Shown: positions 1-7,305, counted from the first letter of the stretch. The stretch: DNA of 10,698 nucleotides from Baffinella frigidus (GCA_026770585.1 MU647900.1:32619-43316), one strand, 5' to 3'. The notes: generated by a model from the letters alone, not told the origin. Program-made: numbers and translations.

Positions 1-2
1 CG

Positions 3-50
3 TGCCCGGACTACAATCTGTTCGCGGTACCGGGCTCCTCGCTCCGATAG
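3..50 (+). CDS. possible 3'-terminal exon fragment of a gene cut by the left edge
   Basis: Frame 3 opens at the first complete codon and reads 15 residues (starting CPDYNLF and ending GSSLR) before a TAG at 48-50. The composition is protein-like, and CPDY followed by an aromatic or aliphatic residue recalls zinc-binding folds such as ZZ fingers. The piece is far too short to assign, and a random open stretch of this length is common. An overlapping ORF in another frame (2-226) is rich in Gly/Arg and not convincing. Confidence 0.2.
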   Translation, partial: CPDYNLFAVPGSSLR

Positions 51-442
51 ATAAGGACGGGGTGCGGGAGAAGGCGACTGGGGCCAACATCGTGGGCTCG
101 ACGAGGGGGGGCGGGGACGGCGCGCTTGACGGCCTCGCACGTAGAGGAGACTGGGTCCCGGCATTGCGCTGCTCCCAGTACCCGAGTTCACCCCTGGGGG
201 GGTTGCGCCTATTAGGAACTTTCTGATAGAATAGGGGGAACGTTGAGGGCCAGTCACGCTATTTTTGCCTGACAGGACCGAAACGCGACCACCGGGAGCG
301 GCCCCTTGAACCACAGCGGGCAGAGCCCAATGCTCTATTTGGGAAGCAAGGCCTGTCTGATCCTGGCTTGGGGACGGCACGGGCTGACACCGACAATCCC
401 GTTTAATAAACACGAAATCAACGAAATGCTAAGTGCTGCGCC
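51..442. other. anonymous intergenic sequence
   Basis: No convincing coding frame, RNA gene or repeat was found here. An AATAAA-like stretch lies near 404 (gtttaataaacac), but no gene ending just before it is supported. Weak similarity to the right arm of the large palindrome may begin near 424, where AAATG matches the complement of 3362-3366. Confidence 0.4.
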
Positions 443-771
443 CTAGCTCAGCGCCAGAGGAGGCCGCCGAAGGGCCCCAAAATTTCCCTGCTTGCTGGAA
501 ATGTTCCACTCGTTAGATTTCTGCTCCTAAACCACCGCGGCGGCGGTACAGCAGGGCCCCTGTGGCCTCCAAACAGAAACCTGGTTCCGGGCTGCAAGCT
601 GGGAAATGCGGGCGGGGCGGGGGCAAGAGGCTGCTTTCTGAGTGGAGGAGCAGCGTTGAATCGGAGATGGAGGGTGTGCAGCTGTGATCCGCGGTCTGGA
701 CTGGTCCGGGGGCGGCGCCTCGGGCCTCATGCTGCAGGTCTGGCACCTTCGGCAGCTGCAGGGCAGGGAGG
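443..771 (+). repeat. left outer arm of the large palindrome, with 97-bp core at 675-771
   Basis: This arm pairs with the reverse complement of 3025-3351. Landmarks shared in order are CGCCGAAGGG, TTGCT.GAAAT, ACCACCGCGGCGGCGG, CCTGTGGC, AAACAGAA, a G-rich block, GCTTTC and AGCAGCGT. The innermost 97 bases (675-771) differ from the other arm at only two positions, 731 and 765, whereas the flank is about 70% identical. Short open frames cross this arm on both strands, but none is preserved across the arms by synonymous change. Confidence 0.75.
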
Positions 772-1808
772 CGTGAGGGCTGTAGCGGTCCCCACCGGCG
801 GGGGGTAGGGGCGGTGTGGTGCAAAGCTACAAGGCACGACCCATGCGGAGCACCGTGCGGGATGGCGGCCCCAGTGGAGCCGATTTCGGGGTGCTGCGCT
901 GCGGGGAGTACTCATCCTCCGGGAAACGAGCCAAAACCACTCGGTCCTGGCTCGGTTCCTCCCGGGAACGCTGGATGTTTTGCAGTAAATGCTTGCCGCT
1001 CGATCGAATATGTGTATGCGTGCGCTGTGTGTGTTTTTTGGGCCTTGCAAAGGTCGGCGCGCGCTGCATGCGGATCGAATACAACTGGATTTGCCTGGAA
1101 ATGCACCCGAGAACAGAGAATTGAGGCGCCCACGGGTGGTGAACGGGGGTTCAGCGCTCGCATGCTTGACGCCCTCACGCAAAGGATCCGTACAAAACAA
1201 GGCCTCACTTTTATTTGAGGAGGCAGGTTGGGAAATCTCGGGTGAGCATAATTTTCAGCGTGACAAATGCAATCTAGTTCCCTGCCACAGTCCCTCTGCA
1301 GAATCAGTTGCGTTCACCTACCGGGCAAGTGGACACACCCCAGGTACCTCACGCGGATGCTAGGGCATAATCTTGGACGGAACTGTATTATTCGTGCGGA
1401 AAGGGTACTGGGGTACCTCTTCCATATGAGAAACAGGGCGTTTTGAGGTGTGAGTTTCTTAATAATTAATAACGAGAGCGCGCGCGAACCCCTTGCGTTT
1501 CTTGATAACTAAGAAAGCGAGGGCGGGCGTTTTCACAGGGGTTCGTAAGTCAGGGGAAGGGGCCGGCGAGAGCGAGGGGGGGGGATGTCGCAGCGCGCTG
1601 CATGGTGCTCGAATGCAACAGAATACATGCACCTTATGAGCGAAGTACCCCAATCAAATCGTAGTTAACATCATGGTTTTCAAGCGCACAGCAACATCCC
1701 AAACCATGTCGTAGCAGCCAAGAGTTCCTCCCGCGCGAGCCCAGTCAGTTAGAAATATGCTGTGCTGGTGTCATGCCTTCCCAGCGAAAAATCACCTGAG
1801 ATCAGTTA
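772..1808. other. left half-arm of the palindrome, no supported gene
   Basis: Short ORFs overlap on both strands between 727 and 1363. None shows a recognisable domain, and their frames compete with each other. Patches at 1150-1251 match the complement of 2637-2752. A purine-pyrimidine alternating stretch (TGTGTATGCGTGCGC and on) lies at about 1009-1034. A small hairpin at 1486-1544 has GAACCCC/GGGGTTC outer arms and TTTCTT/AAGAAA inner arms. Confidence 0.4.
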
Positions 1809-2001
1809 CAGGGATACCTAGCGTACAAAACGCAACTTAAGAAAACGGACCGGATTTGACCCCTGCGTTCTCTTGATTTAGTACCAGGGAGTTAAATAAA
1901 TCTCGTGATTTGTCAACTCTCTGGTACTTATTTAAGAAAACACGGACTGACCGACCTTCGAGCAAAGGTGTTCTTATCCCTTAAGTGGCCGAGGTATCCC
2001 T
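1809..2001. repeat. central inverted repeat at the axis of the large palindrome
   Basis: AGGGATACCT at 1810-1819 is complementary to 1992-2001, CTTAAG occurs at 1836-1841 and 1980-1985, and 1863-1886 is a degenerate complement of 1921-1945. At the centre, AGTACCAGGGAGTT (1880-1893) faces AACTCTCTGGTACT (1915-1928) with one mismatch. That gives 14-bp arms around a 21-nt spacer that itself has a weak AAATC/GATTT stem. Confidence 0.75.
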
Positions 2002-2045
2002 ACAGGAGTTGACACATAGGAAATGCACTCGAGAACTACTGCCCA

Positions 2046-2352
2046 AGCTCTGCCTCAGTCGTTTGACTGTCCACAAGCTGACATTTTGCTTTCGTAGTAC
2101 AAATCCATCAACTTTTCAGCAAAAACGAGCCCGGTCTCACCAAATTGGCAAGACCAAATAAACTGCGACAGAGCTAGACTGCTGTCCAAGCTCGCGCGCC
2201 CGGTGGCGCAAAATCCTAGCTCTGTCTCAGTCTATTTGGTCTCACCAATTTGGTGAGACCGGGCTCCTTTCTGTTCCAAAATTGACAGATTTGCACCGCG
2301 GACCCAGCATGCCAACTCAAGAATAGTCAGCCAACCCGAGTGAGGCAGAGCT
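2046..2352. repeat. nested ~307-bp foldback (MITE-like) palindrome
   Basis: The ends are AGCTCTGCCTCA (2046-2057) and its exact complement TGAGGCAGAGCT (2341-2352). Between them the arms are degenerate complements, for example CAAATC.RTCAA.TTTT near 2100 and its partner near 2285. The innermost arms (2127-2177 and 2216-2266) are 51 bp with only four mismatches around a 38-nt loop. The right inner arm also contains a near-perfect small palindrome, GGTCTCACCAA-T-TTGGTGAGACC. There is no coding capacity. The size and structure fit a non-autonomous foldback or MITE-type insertion. No clear target-site duplication was seen. Confidence 0.75.
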
Positions 2353-3024
2353 AGAAATCGCGCGCTTCTCTGCGAGGGAGGGACCGGCACCAGCGCAGAG
2401 ACCTTCGCAGACGTTCACGAAAATAACGTTTGCACGCCATACACCAACCCCAGACTGGTGCGTGGGATAAGGGGTCACCGGCTCGAGGTATGCACCCATC
2501 GTAAGGTGCTCTCGTCCTGCATTTTCAGGGGCCCCTGCCCGAGGGGGGTCGTTTTCAGATCCCCCTTTACCCCCTTCCGCGTGCAGAGCCCTCCCCATCC
2601 ACCAGCCTGCTTCACCTGCGAAGGGGGCGCGGTTCCTTATTCTCAGACCCAGCCTGCGGCGCAAAACGGCCCCAATAGCAAGCAGGGGAGCGTGAGGGCC
2701 CATCTCGGCAAAAATCGCTCCCCACGCCCAGAGAAGCGCGCGGTGCGCTGAACGTTCGCGGGAAGAAAATTCCTCGCCGTGTGAGACCATCCGGGTAGAC
2801 AGCCCCGCCATAGCTTTTCACCCCGCCCCCCCGCAAGGGCACCCCCACGCCCTGACAGCACAGCACACCGCCGTCGAAGCTCTCCCGAAAACTCAGACTG
2901 CGCACATGTGCGGGGCGCTCACGCAACTGAAACTCCCCACACAGGTGCATATGCATACCTGCAGCGCAGCCACAGCACATCACCCTGCTTCCCACCCCCG
3001 TCCGCGCCGCCAGGCAGCTGCAGC
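2353..3024. other. right half-arm of the palindrome, no supported gene
   Basis: Overlapping open frames on both strands (2317-2811, 2458-2751 and 2612-3232) mutually exclude one another and show no recognisable domain. Patches at 2637-2752 match the left arm at 1150-1251. A GTATGC splice-donor-like site lies on the minus strand near 2960, but no partner exon could be built. Confidence 0.35.
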
Positions 3025-3351
3025 CCTCCCAGCCCTGCAGCTGCCGAAGGTGCCAGACCTGCAGGATGAGGCCCGAGGCGCCGCCCCCGGACCAGTCCAG
3101 ACCGCGGATCACAGCTGCACATGACCAACCTCTGATTCCACGCTGCTTCCCCCCACTGAAAGCGGCCTCAACCCCCACCCCACCGCATTCCCATCCTTGA
3201 TTCCACGAAACCGGGATTCTGTTTCGAGCCACAGGAACCCGGATGCGCCGCCGCCGCGGTGGTGTAGCGGCGGGAATCCATCAAGTGGGATATTTCTAGC
3301 AAGGATACAAAAATGGGTTCCCTTCGGCGCCCTCTCCTGGCGCTGAGCCAG
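3025..3351 (-). repeat. right outer arm of the large palindrome, with 97-bp core at 3025-3121
   Basis: This is the reverse-complement partner of 443-771. The core at 3025-3121 matches 675-771 at 95 of 97 positions, the differences being 3031 and 3065. Minus-strand frames here (for example the long open frame 2612-3232) appear open by composition (GC-rich, stop-poor) rather than by protein constraint. Confidence 0.75.
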
Positions 3352-3528
3352 CCCCCAGTGTCATTTTCCCGACCATTTCTCGAAACTGGCTCAACTATAA
3401 TTAGGACTGGTCTTGAATCCATCCTCTGGTACAACATAAGTTGTCAGGGGTTTTACAGGGTCTACATGTATTTTACATCTGTTCCACACACCCAGATTAG
3501 CATATGTTGAGGATTTGTTGTTTCCTGT

Positions 3529-3550
3529 TGACTTTTGTTGTCAAAAGTCA
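3529..3550 (+). promoter_or_regulatory. perfect hairpin just upstream of the plus-strand gene
   Basis: TGACTTTTG (3529-3537), a TTGT loop, then CAAAAGTCA (3542-3550) form a perfect 9-bp stem. It ends 36 bases before the ATG at 3587, so it would lie in the 5' UTR or at the promoter edge. Function is unknown; an operator-like or RNA structure role is inference only. Confidence 0.4.
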
Positions 3551-3586
3551 TCCCATTATCCCAAGACACCGTTGCCGCCGGGCGAG

Positions 3587-4870
3587 ATGCCGCCTTGTCT
3601 TCCGTTCTGGTGGGGCATAGCTGGTGCCTGGTACGTGGACCTCGCATTCCGTCAGGAATTCCCTGGTGCTGAGGACCGCGCTGAGCGCATTGGTGCTTAC
3701 TTCCCGCGTTCCTTCACCACCATCAAGCGGTACGGCACCTTGTTCAAGAGGAAGAGTGCTGACAATCCTGTCTGGGCTGCTTCGGTGGGTTGCTCCAGCA
3801 GCACCGCGGTGCCTGTTGCTCCATCTGTTGTGACTTCCATCGAGGACGTCGCGCCTTCTTCTGTGGATGAGGATGGTGCCACCAGCGAACTGCCTCCTCC
3901 TGAGGTGACCAAGTCGCTCATCGAGGAGGCATCCTCCAAGAAGCCCAAGAAGGCATCCCCCAAGAATCTTCCCATCATCAAGGCGCTCGCGACGCCAATC
4001 CAGCAGCAGCCCAACATCCAGGCACCATCCCAGGATGTCGGTCTGTCATCTGAGTCAGGCGATGACGGCGGCAGCAGCGGCGAGCAGGACTACGTCGATC
4101 CTTGTGCGAATCCCACGACGCCTGCAGCGCGGTTTGTTCGTCAGCATGGATTCCTTCGCATGCGCCTTCCTCCTTCCGACGTTGCGCGGCTTCGAGTCCT
4201 CTTTGGTCGCGACACGCTCACGACTGAAGACATCGAGAACATGTTCCAGGATGCTGCGCTGTGTTTCACACCGGCAGGCGCGTCAGCTCGTGTCCGACGT
4301 GACATCGAAGACGATCCAAGGGTGGTGGAGCTTCGCGAGATCGTTCTCCGCTGCTTCAACACCGCTCTCGGGGGCCACGGGCTTCACTTCATGTGGCCGT
4401 ATGTCCTCGGGTCGCGACCTCTCACGACCACCCGCATGGCGCTGCATCGTGATTGGCCCTGCGCCCACTCCGAGCTCCGGCTCGCCTTCAACATCAACAT
4501 GTCCCCACCTCCTCGTGTTATGTATCTTTTCCCTGGGTCCCACATCGATCGTAAGGGCGGCTTCAAGGTGGACTCGCTGCCCATAGCTGTTGAGACGGGT
4601 CAGTGGGAGGTTCTTGCGTGGAACACCACTCTGTTCCACGCAGGCCCGCCGAATGCCTCTCCGTTCTGGCAGTGCACGCTCCACGGCACTGTTTCCAACC
4701 TTTCCAAACCCCACATCAATCCCAAAACCCAAAAAAAAATCCCCGCGAACCATGTCCGCATGCACCTCCTCACAGACGAGCGTGGCATTTTCGACGCCCG
4801 TCCTGGCCGGCCACTCAATTGCCGGGCCCAGTCAGACGATGAGTCGTGGATCTGGGTCGCGCAGCAGTGA
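3587..4870 (+). CDS. Fe(II)/2-oxoglutarate dioxygenase-like protein (PhyH-type fold), 427 aa
   Basis: One uninterrupted frame ends at TGA 4868-4870. The first ATG is at 3587; the frame is open back to 3440 but without another ATG. Residues 1-60 are a Trp/Arg-rich N-terminal segment. Residues 68-175 are Ser/Pro/acid-rich linker with a lysine cluster (KKPKKASPK, 118-126) that could be a nuclear signal. Residues 180-370 look like a double-stranded beta-helix oxygenase: HRD (His287, Asp289) fits the HxD metal pair, PGSH (316-319) is the strand motif of phytanoyl-CoA dioxygenase relatives, and LFHAGPPN (349-356) carries the distal His351. The usual 2-oxoglutarate-binding Arg about 11 residues later appears to be Gln362, so the cosubstrate site is altered or placed differently. 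The substrate is unknown. Fold confidence is moderate and specific function is low. The gene converges on the minus-strand gene. Confidence 0.75.
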   Translation: MPPCLPFWWGIAGAWYVDLAFRQEFPGAEDRAERIGAYFPRSFTTIKRYGTLFKRKSADNPVWAASVGCSSSTAVPVAPSVVTSIEDVAPSSVDEDGATSELPPPEVTKSLIEEASSKKPKKASPKNLPIIKALATPIQQQPNIQAPSQDVGLSSESGDDGGSSGEQDYVDPCANPTTPAARFVRQHGFLRMRLPPSDVARLRVLFGRDTLTTEDIENMFQDAALCFTPAGASARVRRDIEDDPRVVELREIVLRCFNTALGGHGLHFMWPYVLGSRPLTTTRMALHRDWPCAHSELRLAFNINMSPPPRVMYLFPGSHIDRKGGFKVDSLPIAVETGQWEVLAWNTTLFHAGPPNASPFWQCTLHGTVSNLSKPHINPKTQKKIPANHVRMHLLTDERGIFDARPGRPLNCRAQSDDESWIWVAQQ

Positions 4871-4879
4871 TGTAATAAA
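4871..4879 (+). terminator. overlapping TGTAA and AATAAA poly(A)-type signals at the stop codon
   Basis: TGTAA (4871-4875) follows the stop directly and overlaps AATAAA (4874-4879). TGTAA is the known poly(A) signal of green algae and AATAAA the general eukaryotic one. If used, the 3' UTR would be very short and end before the hairpins at 4921 and beyond. Confidence 0.45.
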
Positions 4880-4920
4880 TAACCGGCCAATTGATTCGCG
4901 TCCAGTTTCTTCTTCCGTTC

Positions 4921-4952
4921 TACAGTGTCCACTCGCGAGCCTGCACACTGTA
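4921..4952. repeat. hairpin in the 3' flank
   Basis: TACAGTGT (4921-4928) and ACACTGTA (4945-4952) form a perfect 8-bp stem. The 16-nt loop contains the small palindrome CTCGCGAG. It lies 51 bases past the stop of the oxygenase-like gene. Confidence 0.5.
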
Positions 4953-5047
4953 CAGTAGTGTCTCTGCATCCATTCCGTATGTGAACTGTAGGCTCATACA
5001 CCCTACGGCAGAGCTCTGGCACCTTCTCTTTTCGAGTGAGGGTCAAT

Positions 5048-5065
5048 ATTCACCCTATGGTGAAT
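5048..5065. repeat. small perfect hairpin
   Basis: ATTCACC (5048-5054), a CTAT loop, then GGTGAAT (5059-5065). The surrounding 4953-5390 has no convincing gene: open frames on both strands overlap with no recognisable domain. A G12 run lies at 5268-5279. Confidence 0.4.
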
Positions 5066-5203
5066 TACGGGATTGGAGCATCCCTGTACTGGTCAACAGG
5101 CTCCTGTCTAGGACCTCTTTTTGCCTGGTGGGACCCCCTTGCCACCCCATGGGCGGTGCGTGTTCTTATTCTGGAGAACTCCCTCAACTGTTTTCTTACA
5201 TTT

Positions 5204-5250
5204 GTACCAGAGTGTTCACTCAACGCACCATTTAGACCACTCTCTGGTAC
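5204..5250. repeat. GTACCAGAG hairpin resembling the one at 1880-1928
   Basis: GTACCAGAGTG (5204-5214) faces CACTCTCTGGTAC (5238-5250). Size and arm sequence are close to the central hairpin at 1880-1928 (right arm AACTCTCTGGTACT), which suggests two copies of one small dispersed palindromic repeat of 47-49 bp. Confidence 0.5.
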
Positions 5251-5460
5251 CCAACTTAACCAATGGAGGGGGGGGGGGGTCGGGTCCGGTCTGTGTTCAT
5301 ACACCAAATCCTTATCTCCTGACTTGGGGTTCGGTGTGTGTTCGAGACTGTGCCTTTTTGGTCTAACTCAAACACCCCACAAAGAACTCACCCTGTATCC
5401 CCTCTTCACGAGCCACCCTGAGCCCCTGACCCTACACCATGAAAACCCAAACCCTAAACT

Positions 5461-5772
5461 CTTGACTCTACACTCTGAACACTAAACCTTGAACCCTTAA
5501 CCCTAAACCCCACACCCTGAACCCTGTACCCCAAACCCTGAACTCTAAACCCTGAACCCTAAACCCTAAACCCTGAACTCTGAGCCCTAAACCCTCAACC
5601 CTTGACCCTGCACCCTGAACCATACACCCTACACCCTCAACCCTAAACCTTAAACCATAAACACTAAACCCTAAACCACGAACACTGAACCCTGCAACCT
5701 CAACCCTAAACCCCAAACCCTAAACACCAAACAATAGAAACCCTTGCCACGTGATGTTACCTCCAGTAGGAC
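5461..5772 (+). repeat. higher-order repeat, copy 1 (left segment of a ~1.02-kb unit)
   Basis: The order of variant units from CTTGACTCTACA at 5461 to the non-repeat block ending GTAGGAC at 5772 recurs at 6473-6791. Shared landmarks include CTGTACCCCAA, CTCTGAGCCCTAAACC, CCATACACCCTACACCC and AAACCATAAACACTA. The non-telomeric block 5729-5772, containing CACGTGATGTTACC, matches 6748-6791 at 43 of 44 positions. Confidence 0.8.
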
Positions 5773-6472
5773 ACCTAGAACCAGAACCCTGAACCTTGAA
5801 CCCTAAACCCTGAACCCTAATCCCTGAACCCTAAACCCTAAACCCTGAACCCTAAACCTTCAAACCTACAACCAAAACCCTCAACCCTAACCCGAAAACC
5901 CGACCCTTAACCCTCAATGCTGAACCCTGAACCCTAAACCCTGAACCCTAAACCCCAAACCCTTGAACCTAAACTCAGAACACTAAATCGTAAACCGTAA
6001 CGCCCAAACCCTCAACCATGAACCCGACAACCTAAACCCTGTGCCCAAAACTCTATACCCTGAACCCTAAACTCTATACCCTAAACCCTCAACCCTCAAC
6101 CCTCAACCCGGAACCCTAACCCCTAACCCCCAAACACTAAACACTAATCCCTGAACCAAAACCCCAAACCCTAAACCCGATGCCCTGAATCCTGAACCCT
6201 GAACCCTAAACCCTAAACCCCAAACCCTAAACATTGAAACCTCAACCCTGAACCCTAAACCCTAAACCCTGAACCCTAAATCCTACACATTAACACCTCA
6301 ACCCTCAACCCTCAACCCTCAACCCCAAACCCTAAACCATAAATCCTGAACCCTAAACCATCAACCATAAAACCTCAAACCCTTAACCCTGTACCCCTAA
6401 CCCTAAACTCTAAACACTAAACCCTGCACCCTGAACCCTGAACCCTAAACCCTAAACCCCAAACCCCAAACT

Positions 6473-6791
6473 CTTGACTCTACTATCTGAACACCAAACC
6501 ATGAACCCTTAACGCTAAACCCCAAACCCTAAACCCTGTACCCCAACCCCTGAACTCTAAACCCTGAACCCTAAACCCTAAACCCTAAACTCTGAGCCCT
6601 AAACCCTCAACCCTTGACCCTACACCCTGAACCATACACCCTACACCCTACACCCTGAACCTTAAACCATAAACACTACACCCTAAACCCCAAACCCTAA
6701 ACGCTGCAACATAAACCCTAAACCCTGAACCATGAACCCTAAACCACAAACAATAGAAACCCTTGTCACGTGATGTTACCTCCAGTAGGAC
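6473..6791 (+). repeat. higher-order repeat, copy 2
   Basis: This is the second copy of the segment at 5461-5772, offset by 1012 at its start and 1019 at its end. The small drift means a few short indels separate the copies. The single change in the 44-bp end block (C5747 to T6766) makes the E-box-like core TCACGTGA here. Confidence 0.8.
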
Positions 6792-6835
6792 CTCTAACTA
6801 TGTTTCAAAGAAGTTTGGTCACCCCAATCCCATTT
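6792..6835. other. unique spacer at the repeat strand switch
   Basis: About 44 bases of non-repeat sequence (including TTTCAAAGAAGTTTGG) separate the C-rich array on the left from the G-rich array on the right. No gene or site is recognised. Confidence 0.5.
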
Positions 6836-7130
6836 TTGGTGTAGGGTTGAGGCTTGAGAGTGTAGGGTTGTGGGTTCGGGGTGTAGTCAGTAGGGTGAAT
6901 GGTGCGGGGGTGAGGGTGTAGGGTTTCGGGAACACGGTGCAGGGTCGAGGGGTGAGGATGTACAGGGCAGGGGTGAAGGGTCTAGGGACGAGGGGATGGC
7001 GTGTAGGGTTGTGGGGTCGGAGTGTTGAGAGGAGGGTGGAGGGTGTGGGAGTCAGGGTGTAGGGTTTTGGGGGCAGGGTGCAGGTTCGAGGGTTCAGAGA
7101 GTAGGGTGACAGGGTAATGGAGTAGGATCG
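6836..7130 (-). repeat. telomere-like degenerate array, strand-flipped (G-rich on plus strand)
   Basis: Units such as GTAGGGTTGAGG, GTAGGGTTGTGGG and GTAGGGTTTCGGG recur, with more erosion than in the left array. Read on the minus strand these are CCCTACA/CCCTCAA variants. The tract starts a few bases past the stop of the minus-strand gene (TGA at 7135-7137), so it would be its 3' UTR or 3' flank. No TGTAA or AATAAA poly(A) motif was found on that strand close to the stop. Confidence 0.8.
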
Positions 7131-7134
7131 AGAT

Positions 7135-7305
7135 TCAAGAGTCGACCTTGCAGCCACCAGGTGCGAAGACCTTGATGAACTTCAGAGCCCCATCAAGACG
7201 CGCGGGCTCGCCCTGGTAGGAAGCTGAGGAGAGGAGGAGCTTGAGGTACTTCTTGAGAGAGCGATGATTCTTGTCGCAATGATTGTCGCCAGGACCATCC
7301 GACGA
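7135..7305 (-). CDS. terminal exon of the coiled-coil gene
   Basis: Acceptor CTTTGCAG precedes 7305 with a pyrimidine-rich stretch upstream. The exon has 56 codons plus TGA (7137-7135), opening SSDGPGDNHCDKNHRS and continuing LKKYLKLLLSSASYQ, ARLDGALKFIKVFAPGG. The basic amphipathic helix and clear composition change at both ends support it. The flipped telomere-like array begins directly after the stop. Confidence 0.6.
   Translation of the reverse strand, partial: SSDGPGDNHCDKNHRSLKKYLKLLLSSASYQGEPARLDGALKFIKVFAPGGCKVDS

Larger units (their letters stand above)
443..3351. repeat. large degenerate palindrome (inverted duplication, ~2.9 kb)
   Basis: Sequence read rightward from 443 matches sequence read leftward from 3351 at several collinear places. 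These are CTAGCTCAGCGCCAG at 443 against the complement of 3337-3351, the long arms 443-771/3025-3351, TTCAGCGC 1150-1157/2745-2752, GCCCTCACGC 1171-1180/2690-2699, GCAGGYTGGG 1223-1232/2648-2657, and AGGGATACCT 1810-1819/1992-2001. The axis stays between about 1897 and 1951, as expected for two old arms that have gained different indels. Arm identity is roughly 60-70% by eye outside the core. This could be a foldback-type element, two inverted copies of a dispersed repeat, or an inverted genomic duplication. No target-site duplication was recognised. Confidence 0.7.
5391..6791 (+). repeat. degenerate telomere-like array, C-rich on plus strand (CCCTAAA/CCCTGAA)
   Basis: About 1.4 kb consists mainly of 7-bp units CCCTAAA and CCCTGAA with variants such as CCCTCAA, CCCTACA and CCATAAA. 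The plant/algal telomere unit is TTTAGGG, so this reads as its complement. Heavy degeneration, flanking genes and a mid-window position make it interstitial rather than a chromosome end. The complementary strand has G3 runs every seven bases and could form G-quadruplexes. Apparent ORFs here are repeat translations, not genes. Confidence 0.9.

Noticed and set aside
513-1363. Overlapping ORFs of 60-157 aa on both strands
   Set aside because: They compete in frame, lie in GC-rich palindrome arms, and show no domain. The two arm differences in the conserved core are non-synonymous in the main frames, which does not support coding.
2317-3232. Minus-strand ORFs of 164 and 206 aa
   Set aside because: They overlap each other in different frames and span the palindrome arm. 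Openness is explained by GC-rich, stop-poor sequence.
4035-4765. ORFs in other frames over the oxygenase-like gene (183 aa plus, 160 aa minus)
   Set aside because: They are shadows of the 3587-4870 frame, with low-complexity Ser/Arg composition and no motifs.
3587-4870. TET/JBP enzyme of a KDZ-type transposon
   Set aside because: The HxD and distal His are shared by all 2-oxoglutarate oxygenases. PGSH points to a PhyH-like relative, and no transposase or matching terminal repeats flank the gene.
5391-6791. A true chromosome end
   Set aside because: The heptamers are strongly degenerate, a second array runs in the opposite direction, and genes lie on both sides, so the tract is interstitial.
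5391-7130. Head-to-head telomere fusion scar
   Set aside because: A fusion would read TTTAGGG then CCCTAAA. Here the order is CCCTAAA then TAGGGTT.
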